Shown here: positions 1 through 8,960 of the stretch, in pieces | How positions within the stretch are numbered: the stretch's first letter is position 1 | Layout: each line of letters starts with the position of its first letter | Assembly (NCBI RefSeq): GCF_007748095.1 | Contig: NZ_CP036287.1 | Span: forward strand, 4,030,001-4,094,000 | Length of the DNA: 64,000 nt | DNA from: Engelhardtia mirabilis | GTDB taxonomy: Bacteria; Planctomycetota; UBA1135; GCA-002686595 | Direction: 5' to 3' | Made by a program: the position numbers and the translations under genes | Notes under the pieces: model-generated | The model's database searches: none | What the model was told of the DNA's origin: nothing | What the model saw: only the letters and a program-made list of their open reading frames with translations

Positions 1-903
1 CCGGCTATCTTCGCGGTCTTCTTCACCCTGGCCGGGATGAAGCTGGACCCGTCGGTCCTGCTCGATGGCGGTCTGATCGCACTGGTGCTCTTCGGCGCTC
101 GAGCCGTGGGCAAGCTGGTCGTCGCCGACGTGGCCATGCGACTGGCTCGAGCTCCCGACGGCGTGCGACGTAACCTGGGCCTGGCCCGCCTGCCCCAGGC
201 CGCGATCGCCATCGGCCTCTTGCTGGTCGCCCAGTCGGACCCCGTGTTGCAACCGGGGATCGACCTGCTGGTGGCCGTGGTCCTCGCCGTGGTGACCTTG
301 AACGAGATCGTCGGCCCGGTGCTGACCCGAATGGCCCTGGTGCGATCAGGCGAGTCCAACATGGATCGCATGCGCCTGATCGACTTCATCCACGAGGAGA
401 ACATCACCACGCGACTGTCGGCCGAGACCCCCGAGGAGGCGATCAAGGAGCTGACCGAGCTGCTGGTCGAGTCGCACCACCTGCCCAAGGCCACCCTGGA
501 GCCACTGCTGCAATCCGTGCTGGATCGGGAAGCCCAGGTCTCGACGGTCCTCGGGGGCGGCCTGATGATCCCCCACGGCGTGCTGGAGCAGGGCGACCAC
601 ATGCTCGGCGCGATGGCCCTCTCCTCGACCGGCCTGCCCTTCCCATCGCCCGACGGGAATCCGGTGCACTGCGTCGTGCTCCTGGCCACGCCTCGCGGCC
701 AGCGCGACCGGCACCTCGAGGTGCTCGCCGCGCTCGCGCGCACGATCGGCGGCGATCCGAACTTCAGGCGCGAGCTGTTCGCGTCCCAGACGCCGGCCCA
801 CGCCTACGAGCTTCTGCACAGCGACGAAGCCGAGCACTTCAACTACTACCTGCCCGTCGGTGCCGAAGGCTGGGGCGCGCCGCGGGCGTCGTCGCCGATC
901 TGA
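1..903 (+). CDS. Cation/proton antiporter with C-terminal PTS EIIA-like domain (5' truncated by window edge)
   Basis: The reading frame is open from base 1, so the gene begins upstream of the window. The first ~95 visible residues are hydrophobic membrane segments with the FFTLAGMKLD and LGLARLPQAAIAIGL stretches seen at the end of Kef/NhaP-type (CPA) antiporters. From about visible residue 125 a cytoplasmic domain follows that resembles the fructose/nitrogen PTS EIIA fold: the IPHG segment supplies the histidine that is phosphorylated in true EIIA domains, and a second histidine lies in RDRHLEVLAALA. Antiporters with EIIA-like tails are known, where the domain is thought to regulate transport. 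Whether it is phosphorylated here or only binds a ligand cannot be told. The gene converges on the pterin synthase with 35 bases between stops. The transported ion is not determined. Confidence 0.8.
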   Translation, partial: PAIFAVFFTLAGMKLDPSVLLDGGLIALVLFGARAVGKLVVADVAMRLARAPDGVRRNLGLARLPQAAIAIGLLLVAQSDPVLQPGIDLLVAVVLAVVTLNEIVGPVLTRMALVRSGESNMDRMRLIDFIHEENITTRLSAETPEEAIKELTELLVESHHLPKATLEPLLQSVLDREAQVSTVLGGGLMIPHGVLEQGDHMLGAMALSSTGLPFPSPDGNPVHCVVLLATPRGQRDRHLEVLAALARTIGGDPNFRRELFASQTPAHAYELLHSDEAEHFNYYLPVGAEGWGAPRASSPI

Positions 904-938
904 GGCGGCCGAGCGCAGGGGCGCAGACCCGAGCGCGG

Positions 939-1436
939 TCAGGCCCGCAGACGGTAGACCCCGCGCTGACCCTGGGTCTCTTCCACGGCGACCTTCAGGT
1001 CGCGGATCTCCAGGTCGGGGAAGCGCTCGGCCAAGCGTCGATGGACCTCGCGGCCGATCCAGGTGGCGAAGTTCTCGGCACTCGTGTTGTTGATCGGGAG
1101 CACGATCACGTCCTCCTCGGGCGCCGCGTAGTAGCGCTCCCGATAGCGCACCTCGACGACGCCGTCATCACGGCGATCGATCCGCAGCTCGGGGTGATCG
1201 CGGGGCAAGAGCCAGTGCTCGTCCAGCTCGTCGACGAGCTCGCGCACCACCGGCTTGACCTCCTTGAAGTCGATCACCAGCCCGTGCGGGTCGAGCCGGC
1301 CCTCCAGGTCCACGTAGACCCGGTAGTTATGCCCGTGGAGCCGCTCGGCGGACCCGTCCGGGAAGATCAGGAAGTGGGCCGCGGAGAACTTCAGGTACTC
1401 CTTGTCGATCTGGATCGACCAGCTCTCGGTGGGCAT
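939..1436 (-). CDS. 6-pyruvoyltetrahydropterin synthase family protein, PTPS-III-like active site
   Basis: This is a 165-residue member of the 6-pyruvoyl/6-carboxy-tetrahydropterin synthase family, acting on 7,8-dihydroneopterin triphosphate. The zinc ligands are visible as His21 (SAAHF) and His34/His36 (LHGHNY), and the TSAENF and AVEETQ segments supply the family's conserved acidic residues. The catalytic cysteine that precedes HGH in QueD and PTPS is absent; the segment is SAERLHGHNY with Glu31 three residues before the first histidine, as recalled for PTPS-III enzymes, which make the folate precursor 6-hydroxymethyl-dihydropterin and bypass FolB. The start at MPTESWS is preferred to an upstream ATG at 1505 because the extra 23 residues look non-coding. 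It is divergent from the FkbM methyltransferase. A pterin role is firm; the folate-bypass role is inference from one residue, weakly supported by pabB-pabC elsewhere in the window. Confidence 0.85.
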   Translation of the reverse strand: MPTESWSIQIDKEYLKFSAAHFLIFPDGSAERLHGHNYRVYVDLEGRLDPHGLVIDFKEVKPVVRELVDELDEHWLLPRDHPELRIDRRDDGVVEVRYRERYYAAPEEDVIVLPINNTSAENFATWIGREVHRRLAERFPDLEIRDLKVAVEETQGQRGVYRLRA

Positions 1437-1555
1437 GGCGCGTGGGGTCGGGGAGGTGCGGAGAGGGCGGAAAGGGAGCATCCGACCGCCCCCGGACAGA
1501 TTCAAGCGCCCCGGCGGGAGGAACCGACCCGGGGGCGTCTGCTACTCTCCCGCCC

Positions 1556-2392
1556 ATGGACCTGGCCGCCAAGACCGTTCGCCCCCCCGGCCTCGGGATC
1601 GACTTCGACGTCCTCGCCGACGACACGATCATCGGACCCTCGATCGAGCGCGGCTCGTGGGAGGACCACGAGACCCGGCTCTTCCTGGCACACCTGACCC
1701 CCGGTTGCCACGTGGTGGACCTGGGCGCCAACGTGGGCTGGTTCGCTGTCCAGGCGATCCTGGCCGGGGCCGTGGTCCACGCCTTCGAGCCCGTGCCCGG
1801 CATCGCCGACGTAGCCACGCGCAACATCGAGCGCGCCAACGCCGTCGGGCCGGGCCAGGGCGTGCTGCACCGCTGCGCCGCTGGCGCCGAAGCGGGCACG
1901 GCGGAGATCGTGCTGGCAGCCAAGAACCACGGTGACAACCGCGTCTTGGACGATGGCAGCGGTGTTCCCACCGACCTGGCGGGCGCCGAGACGATCAAGA
2001 TCGACGTGCGCACGGTCGACTCCTTGGTCAGTGAGCCGGCGCGGGTGCTCAAGATCGACACCCAGGGCTCGGAGTGGCTGGCCCTCTCGGGGGCCGCCGG
2101 ACTGCTGCGGCGCAGCCCGCAGCTGGCGCTCTTGATCGAGTTCTGGCCCTACGCCCTGCGCGGCGCGAAGCCCCAGGAGCTGCTCGACCTGCTCGAGCGC
2201 GAGGGCTTCACCATGGGCAAGGCTACCGAGGCTCCCTACCCCATGAGCCCCACCCGGATCCTGGGCCAGGCCCTCGAACGCGATCCGGTCAAGGGCGGGC
2301 TCGACCTGTACGGAACGCGCGGGCTGCCGTTCCACGTGCTCGGCGCAGGCGCGCGCCTGAAGAGCATGTGGCGCAGCCTGAAGGAGAAGTAG
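1556..2392 (+). CDS. FkbM-family SAM-dependent methyltransferase
   Basis: A 278-residue protein with a class I methyltransferase fold. The SAM-binding motif I is VVDLGANVGW (residues ~53-62), followed by the acidic strand end HAFEPVP (~75-81), and the family-typical LKIDTQGSEW segment sits near residues 165-174. FkbM-family enzymes O-methylate sugars and other hydroxylated products, and are common near polysaccharide genes. The start at MDLAAK is chosen over the ATG at 1442, whose extra 38 residues read like the intergenic sequence. The gene is divergent from the pterin synthase and converges on the CLCA-like gene. No cognate glycosyltransferase is adjacent, so the substrate is unknown. Confidence 0.85.
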   Translation: MDLAAKTVRPPGLGIDFDVLADDTIIGPSIERGSWEDHETRLFLAHLTPGCHVVDLGANVGWFAVQAILAGAVVHAFEPVPGIADVATRNIERANAVGPGQGVLHRCAAGAEAGTAEIVLAAKNHGDNRVLDDGSGVPTDLAGAETIKIDVRTVDSLVSEPARVLKIDTQGSEWLALSGAAGLLRRSPQLALLIEFWPYALRGAKPQELLDLLEREGFTMGKATEAPYPMSPTRILGQALERDPVKGGLDLYGTRGLPFHVLGAGARLKSMWRSLKEK

Positions 2393-2520
2393 AGCCGAGG
2401 GCGGGAGTCCACGCCGGACGCCACGGGTCGCGCGACCCCTGCGAGTCGTGCGGATCGACCGCGCGGAGCAATGGAACGACCGGACTGCTCGATCGGCTCG
2501 GGGCCGAGTCGCATGCGGCT

Positions 2521-5442
2521 TCAGAGATCGCTCGTCACGCTGATTGGCGCGCCGCCGACGGCGAGGGCCTGACCGACCAGGGCCCCGGTGGCCTCGACAC
2601 CCTGGGGTTCCAGGCTGATGGTGAAGCTAGTGGCCGCCTTCGGGGGCTGTGTCGCTACACCGCCGCCGCCACCCGATCCGCAGCTCGCAGCGATCGCGGC
2701 CGAGGCGCCGAGCAGCGCGGCCGCGAAGGCCGCCGGCGCCGCTCGCCGTCCTCGCCGAGCCGCTCCCTCGCCTGCGGCCGGCCGTCGGCCTTGCCACGCG
2801 AGGGTCAGGGCCCCCACGGCGACCACCAGGGCGACCAGAGGAGTCGGCACGGACGGCTGACGGGGCGGGCCCGCCCCGATCAGGAAACCAGCGGCGCCGG
2901 CGTCCGGCATCGCGAGGTCGGCGGTTGGAAGGTCGATCTCCCCCACCGTCACCAGCAACCAAGGCGCCTGGCCGGACCCGAGTTGCAAGATGGCCGCGCC
3001 GTCCGCGCGTTCGAAACGCAAGCCATCCGCGGCCTCGCCGGCTCCCACCACCAGGAGGGGCTTGGCCGGGTTGTCGGGCTGGCCGTCGCGATCGGTGTCC
3101 AGGTGCAGCGCGAATTCCACCAGGGCCGCCAACCCCCCGTCCGACGCAAGGCCAAGGTCGAGGGCACCCAGGTCGACGGGTTCGTCGCCACCGGCAACCA
3201 GCTCGAAGCCGATCACCGGCGTCTGGTGAATGGGCGAACCTTCTAGCACCTGTCCGTCGACGACCACACCGACGTCGACCAGTTCCAAGTTGCCTGGAAG
3301 GAAAGTCGACGTGGCCCCCTGCACGTTGGCCGAGACCGTGGCGCGAGCCCTCGGCAGGTCGACTACCGGGGGCACGCCCCCGCCGGCCTCGCCCGCGCCG
3401 GCCGCGATAGCTCCGCTCCCGTCGACCTCGAGCTCGAAGGTGTAGCTGCCGCTGTCGGATTCGAGCCCTTGATAGCCCTGGAACAGGGCGCCGTAGATGC
3501 CGTCACCGGCTACGTCGTCGCCGAGGGATGTGACGCCGTCGTCCCGCAGGACCAGGGTCTGCGGCACCAGGCTGCCGTCGGGACGCAGCACCCGCGCGGT
3601 GACCTTGGCACCCGCAACGGGGAAGCCCGAGGCCAGGCTGGCCTTGATCGGAATGGCCGCCGGCCAGGTGACCTGCTCGGCCGCGGAGGTCGCTCCGACC
3701 GACAAGTCCGGAGCGCACACGAACCCCGAGAGGTCGAAGACCTCGGTCCCGGCCGCGACGGAGTGGACCCGCGCCGTCCAGGTTCCTGGCGCGGGGCCGT
3801 CGACCGTGACGAGCTGCTGGACCGCCGTGACGAACAGCTCGACTCCGGGCCCGGGCGATGGTGCCAGGGCGTCGATGGTCGGCGAACCACCGGGGCCGAC
3901 GAGGGTCAGGCCCAGGCTCGCCCCCGCATCCGATCCGAGGCTGACCCGCAGGGCGGTCGCGCCCGCCCCGACCTCGATCGGGACGACCTCGGTGGCCCCC
4001 GCAGAGATTGGCTCGCGGTTGGACGCGGCGACGACCACGGCGCCGCTGGCCTGGCCGAAGATCTCGGTGAAGATCCCCGGCAGCTGATCCGGCGACTGGG
4101 CCGCGATGAACCTCCCGCCGGTGGCCTGGGCCAGGACGACCAGGTCCCCTGGATTGAAGTCCGAACCGAGGGCGATCGTCACCACCGTGGTCCCCGCCGC
4201 AACCAGCGGGTCGAGCACGGTGCTCGAGATGCGCGGCGGACCGGCGTTGTTGGCACCGTCCGTCAGGAGCACCACCAACTCGGCGCAACCATTCACCAGT
4301 CCCAGCTCACCGCTGGCCTGAGTCAGGGCCGAGCCGATCGCGGTATTGCCACCTGCCGCCAGGCCATCGATGGCGGCAATGGCCGCCCCCTTGTGGGTCG
4401 CATCGGCGGGCCCGATGCCGAGATCGATGGTCACCGAGCCGTTGAAGGACACCAGGCCCAGGTCCGCGCCTTTCGGTAGGAGTCCGACGGCCAACTTCGC
4501 CCCCAACTTCGTCTGGGCCAGGGCCTCGCCGCCCATGCTGCCCGAGCGGTCGAGCACGAGTACCACGGCCAACTCGCCCACCTCGGAAGCGAAGGCCACC
4601 GGCTGGTGTCCGGCCACGTCGCTGGTCGGCGTCTCCAACGGCGCCACCAGTGCGCCCACGCCCGACGAGACCATTCGCGCCCAGCAGGATGTCCCCAGCT
4701 GTGCCGCCTGGGCCGTCAGCACCGGACTTCCCAGGGCGTCCGCCAGGCCGGCGTTGTGCTCCAGGTCGGTGCAGAACTCCGTGCGCAGGTTGCTCGGCGC
4801 CAGGCCCGAGCCCCCATCCATGATCGACCCGGAGCCCACGCCGGACGGCTCGAAGCAGAAATGCAAGGGGTGGGCGACCGTGGTGGGGTCGGTCCCGATC
4901 TGTCCCCTGTGCTCGTCGTAGAGACCGAAGAGGTAGTGCCCGGACTCATGCACTAGCGCGAACTGCCCCAACACCGCACCGGACGTGCCGCGGTGGACCT
5001 GACTGATCGTGATGTGACGTCCCGGAACACCGAGGCCGTTCAGGTGCGAGCCCGACGCCGCGTCGCCGGCCGTGATCCAGACGTCCGCCGACGCCTTCAG
5101 CTCGTCGCGATCGGTGAAGGTCACCGTGCCGAGCTGAAGCTGCCTCTGCGTGGCGTCGAAGAGCCGCACCGAGAAGGCCTCGAAGACCGGCTCCCAAGCG
5201 GCGAACTCGGCCGGCCAGTCGTCCTCGACGGGCACCGCGTAGGCGAAGTAGACCAACAGGTCGATCGTGCCGACCTGAACCTCTCCGCCTCCGAGCGCCG
5301 CACCCCTCGGCATGGCGACCGGGCCAGGCTGGGCGGGCACTTCAAGAGCGCCCAGTCCACCCCAGGTGGCCAGAATCACGAGCAAGAACGCGCAGCGGCT
5401 CCGTCCTTGGCCCCTCAGTCCCCCGAGAGCGCGATCGATCAA
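2521..5442 (-). CDS. CLCA-like exported protein: metalloprotease motif plus VWA domain
   Basis: About 973 residues from a proposed TTG start that gives a clean signal peptide (RSRCAFLLVILATWGGLGAL). A GGGGA stretch lies a few bases upstream. The frame stays open to an ATG at 5673 but that extension looks non-coding. Near residue 165 is HESGH followed by GLYDE, the zinc-protease signature of calcium-activated chloride channel regulator (CLCA) proteins, which in animals cleave themselves. A von Willebrand A domain begins near residue 290 with a complete MIDAS start (DRSGSMGG) and the downstream LLTDGANN. Beta-rich domains follow. The C-terminus is odd: a PTPLVALVVAVGALTLAW membrane segment and arginines, then a second hydrophobic run ending ASCGSGGGGG, then ~45 polar residues. 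Bacterial CLCA homologues are known but their role is not. Exported location is confident; the start is moderately so. Confidence 0.8.
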   Translation of the reverse strand: MIDRALGGLRGQGRSRCAFLLVILATWGGLGALEVPAQPGPVAMPRGAALGGGEVQVGTIDLLVYFAYAVPVEDDWPAEFAAWEPVFEAFSVRLFDATQRQLQLGTVTFTDRDELKASADVWITAGDAASGSHLNGLGVPGRHITISQVHRGTSGAVLGQFALVHESGHYLFGLYDEHRGQIGTDPTTVAHPLHFCFEPSGVGSGSIMDGGSGLAPSNLRTEFCTDLEHNAGLADALGSPVLTAQAAQLGTSCWARMVSSGVGALVAPLETPTSDVAGHQPVAFASEVGELAVVLVLDRSGSMGGEALAQTKLGAKLAVGLLPKGADLGLVSFNGSVTIDLGIGPADATHKGAAIAAIDGLAAGGNTAIGSALTQASGELGLVNGCAELVVLLTDGANNAGPPRISSTVLDPLVAAGTTVVTIALGSDFNPGDLVVLAQATGGRFIAAQSPDQLPGIFTEIFGQASGAVVVAASNREPISAGATEVVPIEVGAGATALRVSLGSDAGASLGLTLVGPGGSPTIDALAPSPGPGVELFVTAVQQLVTVDGPAPGTWTARVHSVAAGTEVFDLSGFVCAPDLSVGATSAAEQVTWPAAIPIKASLASGFPVAGAKVTARVLRPDGSLVPQTLVLRDDGVTSLGDDVAGDGIYGALFQGYQGLESDSGSYTFELEVDGSGAIAAGAGEAGGGVPPVVDLPRARATVSANVQGATSTFLPGNLELVDVGVVVDGQVLEGSPIHQTPVIGFELVAGGDEPVDLGALDLGLASDGGLAALVEFALHLDTDRDGQPDNPAKPLLVVGAGEAADGLRFERADGAAILQLGSGQAPWLLVTVGEIDLPTADLAMPDAGAAGFLIGAGPPRQPSVPTPLVALVVAVGALTLAWQGRRPAAGEGAARRGRRAAPAAFAAALLGASAAIAASCGSGGGGGVATQPPKAATSFTISLEPQGVEATGALVGQALAVGGAPISVTSDL

Positions 5443-5817
5443 GCTCGTCCCCAATGAAGCCACAGGTCGTGTTCCGGATGGGCGCCGGGGTTCGCAGCAC
5501 CCCGGCCCGGTCGCCTGCAAGGCATAACGGATCGGCCCACGGATACGCACGGGGAAGTTTCTCGCATTTCCCCGGTCGCGACTCGGAGGCTCGTAGCTGC
5601 GCTTCAGCGGCCGATGCAGCGGATCGAGATCGCCGGCCTCGCGTTCGAGCCACGCAAGGGCGGCCGACAGCACAGTGCGGCCGACAGCCCGAGCGCGCTC
5701 GACCAGGGGCCGCCGCGCGCCCTCCCCAGACAGTGGAGCCGCCCCCCGAAGCGGAGGGCGGCGTCGTCTAGGCCGCGCTCGGGAGCGAGCGCAGCGATGA
5801 ACTGCGGACCGTGCCGA
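5443..5817. other. Intergenic region without a recognised gene
   Basis: This 375-base gap lies between two minus-strand genes. Reading frames crossing it give arginine- and proline-rich translations without motifs, including the doubtful extension of the CLCA-like gene. A small perfect hairpin lies near its right end and is listed separately. It presumably holds the promoter of the CLCA-like gene, but no convincing -35/-10 pair was identified. Confidence 0.5.
5775..5792 (-). terminator. Possible terminator hairpin after the first ten-cysteine protein gene
   Basis: A perfect 7-bp stem (GCGCTCG / CGAGCGC) with a 4-base loop lies 25 bases past the stop of the small cysteine-rich gene. There is no T-tract, so a role in termination is only suggested by position and stem quality. 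Confidence 0.3.
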
Positions 5818-6159
5818 TCAGGGCTGGGCGCAGCCGGCCACGCAGGCGTCGCGGACTTGCTTGGCACCCGCCATGCAGTCCTGGTGGCAGTCCTTCAAGA
5901 ACTCCCAACCGATGCAGATGAACCAGAGCCAGGTGTCACAGACCGTGCAAACATCGGTGCAGTCCTTGATGTTCTCCTCGTAGTTGTCCTGGCAACAGGC
6001 GATGCACTCGGCGTAGGTCTTGGTCGAGTTGAGGCAGTCGTTGTCGGCCGCAGCCTCGACGTCCCCCCCGACGTCCCCCTCGGCGAATGAGAGGCTGGCC
6101 GATGAGAAGCTGAAGATCAGCGCAGCCGTGACACAGAGCGTGGCGAGAATGGCTTTCAT
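5818..6159 (-). CDS. Small exported cysteine-rich protein (paralogue A)
   Basis: A 113-residue precursor with a signal peptide (MKAILATLCVTAALIFSFSS, cut probably after SFA), an acidic spacer and a ~70-residue domain dense in cysteine. The domain starts TYAEC and ends DACVAGCA. Its cysteines pair in spacing with those of a second small gene at 8046-8342: ten positions match, around a shared W.W.IC core. The shared framework is TYAEC...C / C..C..C.xW / IC / C...C / DACV..CA, which would allow five disulphides in the envelope. Paralogue A has one additional cysteine (ECIACC). I recognise no named family. The ATG at 6159 is chosen because it opens the signal peptide; the frame continues upstream without one. 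The gene lies 3' of the 532-residue exported protein on the same strand, with 176 bases between. Confidence 0.75.
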   Translation of the reverse strand: MKAILATLCVTAALIFSFSSASLSFAEGDVGGDVEAAADNDCLNSTKTYAECIACCQDNYEENIKDCTDVCTVCDTWLWFICIGWEFLKDCHQDCMAGAKQVRDACVAGCAQP

Positions 6160-6335
6160 GATTCGTCCTTGGGCTCGAGGCCCGTACCGGAGGTCGGCCT
6201 CCGGATTCAGAGTCGAAGGGTGGCGGAGCTCGGACCAACCGAGCCCATCGGGGTTGGCCAGCGACCCGGAAGGGATCGCCGGTGGAACTTCGGCTCGTCC
6301 ACCGCTGCGGCGGGCGATGCTCGGACCGGCGGGAC

Positions 6336-7934
6336 TCAGATGGAATCGAGCCTGCGAATGAACTCGTCGATGCTCGAGATCAGCGTCGCCGGCGCCCGCC
6401 CCGAGCGGAATCGCTGCAGCGCAGCGATCGCGACCGAGGCTCGCTCGGGGTCTTGCCTCGCGTTGTCGTAGAGGGTGAAGATCGCGATCGCATGCAGCTC
6501 GAGGGAGCCACCCTCGCCGAGCACGCGCTCGGCACTGACCCGGAACTCCTCCCAAGCTCCGCTCTTGGCGATGGCCTTCAGGGCAAGGGCTCGCGCGTCG
6601 CCGGGGACGAGCACGTCGGTCGAGATCATCGACAGGTAGTCGAGCGTCTCCTGCCGACGCAGCGGGTCCGCGTCGGCCAGGTTCGCCACCTGATTCTCGA
6701 CCGTGTTTAAGGCGACGATCAGCTCGGCTTCACCCGCGCTATCGGTCGTGTACTTGAGCCGCTCGATCTGCGCCATCTGCGCCAGACTGATGGGTCCACG
6801 GTTACGCCGCAGGAAGAGCCGATTCAGGGAGCGGTGCATGGGATGCTTGGAGCTATCCAAGCGCAGGATGGCGTCGAAGTAGACCCCGCTGCAGTCGCCC
6901 AGGGAGTGCGTGAGCAATGCGGCGGTCCGGGCGAGGAGCGGCGCGCGGGTCAGGTCCACCCCATCCAGCTGAAGCTCGGCGACCACCTGAGTTGCGATCT
7001 CGTCCGACTCGGCTCCACCGAGACCCCACAGGACGAAGCCCATCTCGGCAGTCACCAGATAGTCGAACAGTTCGGCTCCATTCGACCCCATCAGATCCGC
7101 GGGCAGGCTCGTGGCGAGCCGCTCGCGGCGCGGGTCGTCGAAGCCGACCCAAGCGGCCAGGCTGTCCGCCTCCGGCCCTTCCAGCGCACCTTCGAAGGCG
7201 AGCGGGTAGAGGCCCGGAACCGTGATCTGCGGCGGTACGTCCGCTTGGAGCAGATCGACCAGATCGATGGGGCCCGCGCAAGTCGATGCGCTCGACCTGC
7301 GGCTGGCCGCGAGTAGGGCAGCGCGCGCGAGTTCACCGGAGCCGAGAGTCGCGCGGTGGAGCCAATCCGCGAAGACCTCCCGATGCAAGCCCGCCTCCAC
7401 ATGATCCGCGCTCGCCAGCCAGACGGCGCCGCGGACCAGCGGATCGCGTCCCTCGTCGCGGATGACTTCGGCCACCAATGCGTCGACCACGGTTCGGTCG
7501 GCCTCGGTCCCCTTCTGCAGCTGCCCGAGGATTCGCTCCAGGCGTTGGATCGGCGCGATGGCACGGGCGTGGTAGTCGGTCCGGGCGGCCGCGAGTTGAT
7601 CCAAGTCGTCCACGATCGCCCACACCGAAGCGATGGAATCAACGCCGTCGAGGGACGTCTCCTGGGTGGCGGCCTCGACCGGCCCGCCCTTCGGCGCGAC
7701 GGTGGGAGCCAGCGAGCGCGCCCCGTCGGGGTTGCGGGCGAGGCTCACCGCATGATCCGTCAACGCGCCGCCGTCGGTCGCCCGAACACCCACGCCGACA
7801 GATCCGAGGTCGCCCTTCGACTGCCCCTCGCTCGGATTCGTCAGGGTCAGCAGGAGCAATCCGGCCGTTCCGGCCAAGACCATCGCGGCGATACGGGGCG
7901 GCGTGCTCAAGCGCCTGAGGTACGTCGAATCCAT
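6336..7934 (-). CDS. Exported or membrane-anchored helical protein of unknown function
   Basis: A 532-residue protein not assigned to a family. The N-terminus (residues ~14-35, PRIAAMVLAGTAGLLLLTL) is a signal peptide or anchor after a short basic stretch, so the remainder is probably outside the cytoplasmic membrane. The rest is predicted to be almost wholly alpha-helical, with heptad-like stretches (IAPIQRLERILGQLQKG) and alanine/leucine-rich helices that could form a repeat solenoid; no catalytic motif was seen. It has very few cysteines. It lies between the two ten-cysteine paralogues on the same strand, so co-expression is plausible, though the gaps (176 and 111 bases) leave room for separate promoters. 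Start is the ATG at the signal sequence. Confidence 0.7.
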   Translation of the reverse strand: MDSTYLRRLSTPPRIAAMVLAGTAGLLLLTLTNPSEGQSKGDLGSVGVGVRATDGGALTDHAVSLARNPDGARSLAPTVAPKGGPVEAATQETSLDGVDSIASVWAIVDDLDQLAAARTDYHARAIAPIQRLERILGQLQKGTEADRTVVDALVAEVIRDEGRDPLVRGAVWLASADHVEAGLHREVFADWLHRATLGSGELARAALLAASRRSSASTCAGPIDLVDLLQADVPPQITVPGLYPLAFEGALEGPEADSLAAWVGFDDPRRERLATSLPADLMGSNGAELFDYLVTAEMGFVLWGLGGAESDEIATQVVAELQLDGVDLTRAPLLARTAALLTHSLGDCSGVYFDAILRLDSSKHPMHRSLNRLFLRRNRGPISLAQMAQIERLKYTTDSAGEAELIVALNTVENQVANLADADPLRRQETLDYLSMISTDVLVPGDARALALKAIAKSGAWEEFRVSAERVLGEGGSLELHAIAIFTLYDNARQDPERASVAIAALQRFRSGRAPATLISSIDEFIRRLDSI

Positions 7935-8045
7935 CGGTTCTCTCCGTCGAAGTTCACAGGGTCGGGTTGGAAGGGACCGGGCGAGCGGACCTCGTCCCGG
8001 GCAACGACGGCCGCCGAGCGCCGTCGCTCGGCAGCGCTCGCGGCG

Positions 8046-8342
8046 TCAGCCCGCGCAGGCCTTGACACAGGCGTCGAAATCCGTCTTGGCGGACTTCTGA
8101 CACTTGTTCAGGCAAGACATGTCGAGGACGCTCGACACGCAGATCACCCAGACCCATTGCACGCACTTCTTGCAGTCGTCGTCGCAGTCCGCGAGTTCGG
8201 CCACGTAGGTCTTGAAGCAGTCCTCCACACACTCGGCATAGGTTTGCTTCGTACCGTCGGGTGGCGTTTGGACGGCTCCGATCGAACTAACGCTCGACAA
8301 CAGAACCACGGAGGCAAGCAACACGGAACGAATGGAACTCAT
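8046..8342 (-). CDS. Small exported cysteine-rich protein (paralogue B)
   Basis: A 98-residue precursor with signal peptide MSSIRSVLLASVVLLSSVSS and probable cleavage after IGA, then a ~70-residue domain with ten cysteines. It aligns end to end with the gene at 5818-6159: TYAEC, a further C four residues on, C..DC..C.QW.WVIC, C...C, AK and DACV.ACA are shared while intervening residues differ. That marks an old duplication under selection for the cysteine framework. Several acidic residues lie between the cysteines (DCDDDC). No known family was recognised. The ATG at 8342 opens the signal peptide and is preferred over an upstream in-frame start at 8495. It is the first of three same-strand genes (B, the 532-residue protein, A). 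Confidence 0.75.
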   Translation of the reverse strand: MSSIRSVLLASVVLLSSVSSIGAVQTPPDGTKQTYAECVEDCFKTYVAELADCDDDCKKCVQWVWVICVSSVLDMSCLNKCQKSAKTDFDACVKACAG

Positions 8343-8960
8343 CGGAATCTCCCGGTTTGAAGGCCAGCGACCCCTACCGCTCGAGCGTGACCGGTGACGA
8401 TCCTCGGGGACCGTCGGGGTCTGGGACACTCGGCGGACGCGGGGCCGACTCGATTGCGGCGAGGTGCCTGGACCCCGCTCCCATCGGCGATGCACGACGA
8501 CCTCTTGGCCGCCTCAACCCCAAAGGCGTGGCGCGCTCGGCCAGGCGTCAGAAAAACCGCATCGCGCGAATGAACGACCGCAATCGCCGGGCCGACATCC
8601 CGGCATTGGTACAAGGAGCGCAGCCGGCACGTCTCCGTTGACGCCGGCCGTTGGCGTCAAACGCGCAGCGCGGAACGCCGCGCGCGGCTCCGCCCGGCCG
8701 ACCGAGTCGGGCACGCAACTGCCGTCGCCACCGCACCCCGCAGGACCGGCGCACCCCAGCAGTCTCCCGGGCGACACCGACGCAACCGCACCTTCACCCG
8801 CGAGCCAATCGCGCGGCGAGTGCCGGCCCCCCGGCGAGGCGTCGCGCTCCACCGCGGACGGGGTTGGCCCCTCAAGTGTCGTCGGCGGGCGAGATGCGGA
8901 CGCTGGACGAAGTCGGGGCGTGCCAGGAGCGGACCCCGTTGGCCGATTCGGGCCAGGTCT
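8343..8960. other. Intergenic region of ~620 bases without a recognised gene
   Basis: Between the start of paralogue B and the end of eboB, both on the minus strand. Open frames here give arginine-, proline- and serine-rich translations with no motifs. It contains one perfect 8-bp inverted repeat (8638-8660). It is the longest apparently non-coding stretch in the window. Confidence 0.5.
8638..8660. repeat. Inverted repeat TTGACGCC-N7-GGCGTCAA
   Basis: Perfect 8-bp arms separated by 7 bases, in the middle of the 620-base gap. It could be an operator for paralogue B or part of the 3' end of the ebo transcript; neither is shown. Confidence 0.4.

Noticed and set aside
5443..5673. N-terminal extension of the CLCA-like protein to an ATG
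   Set aside because: The added residues are arginine-rich and lack a signal peptide; the inner TTG gives a normal one.
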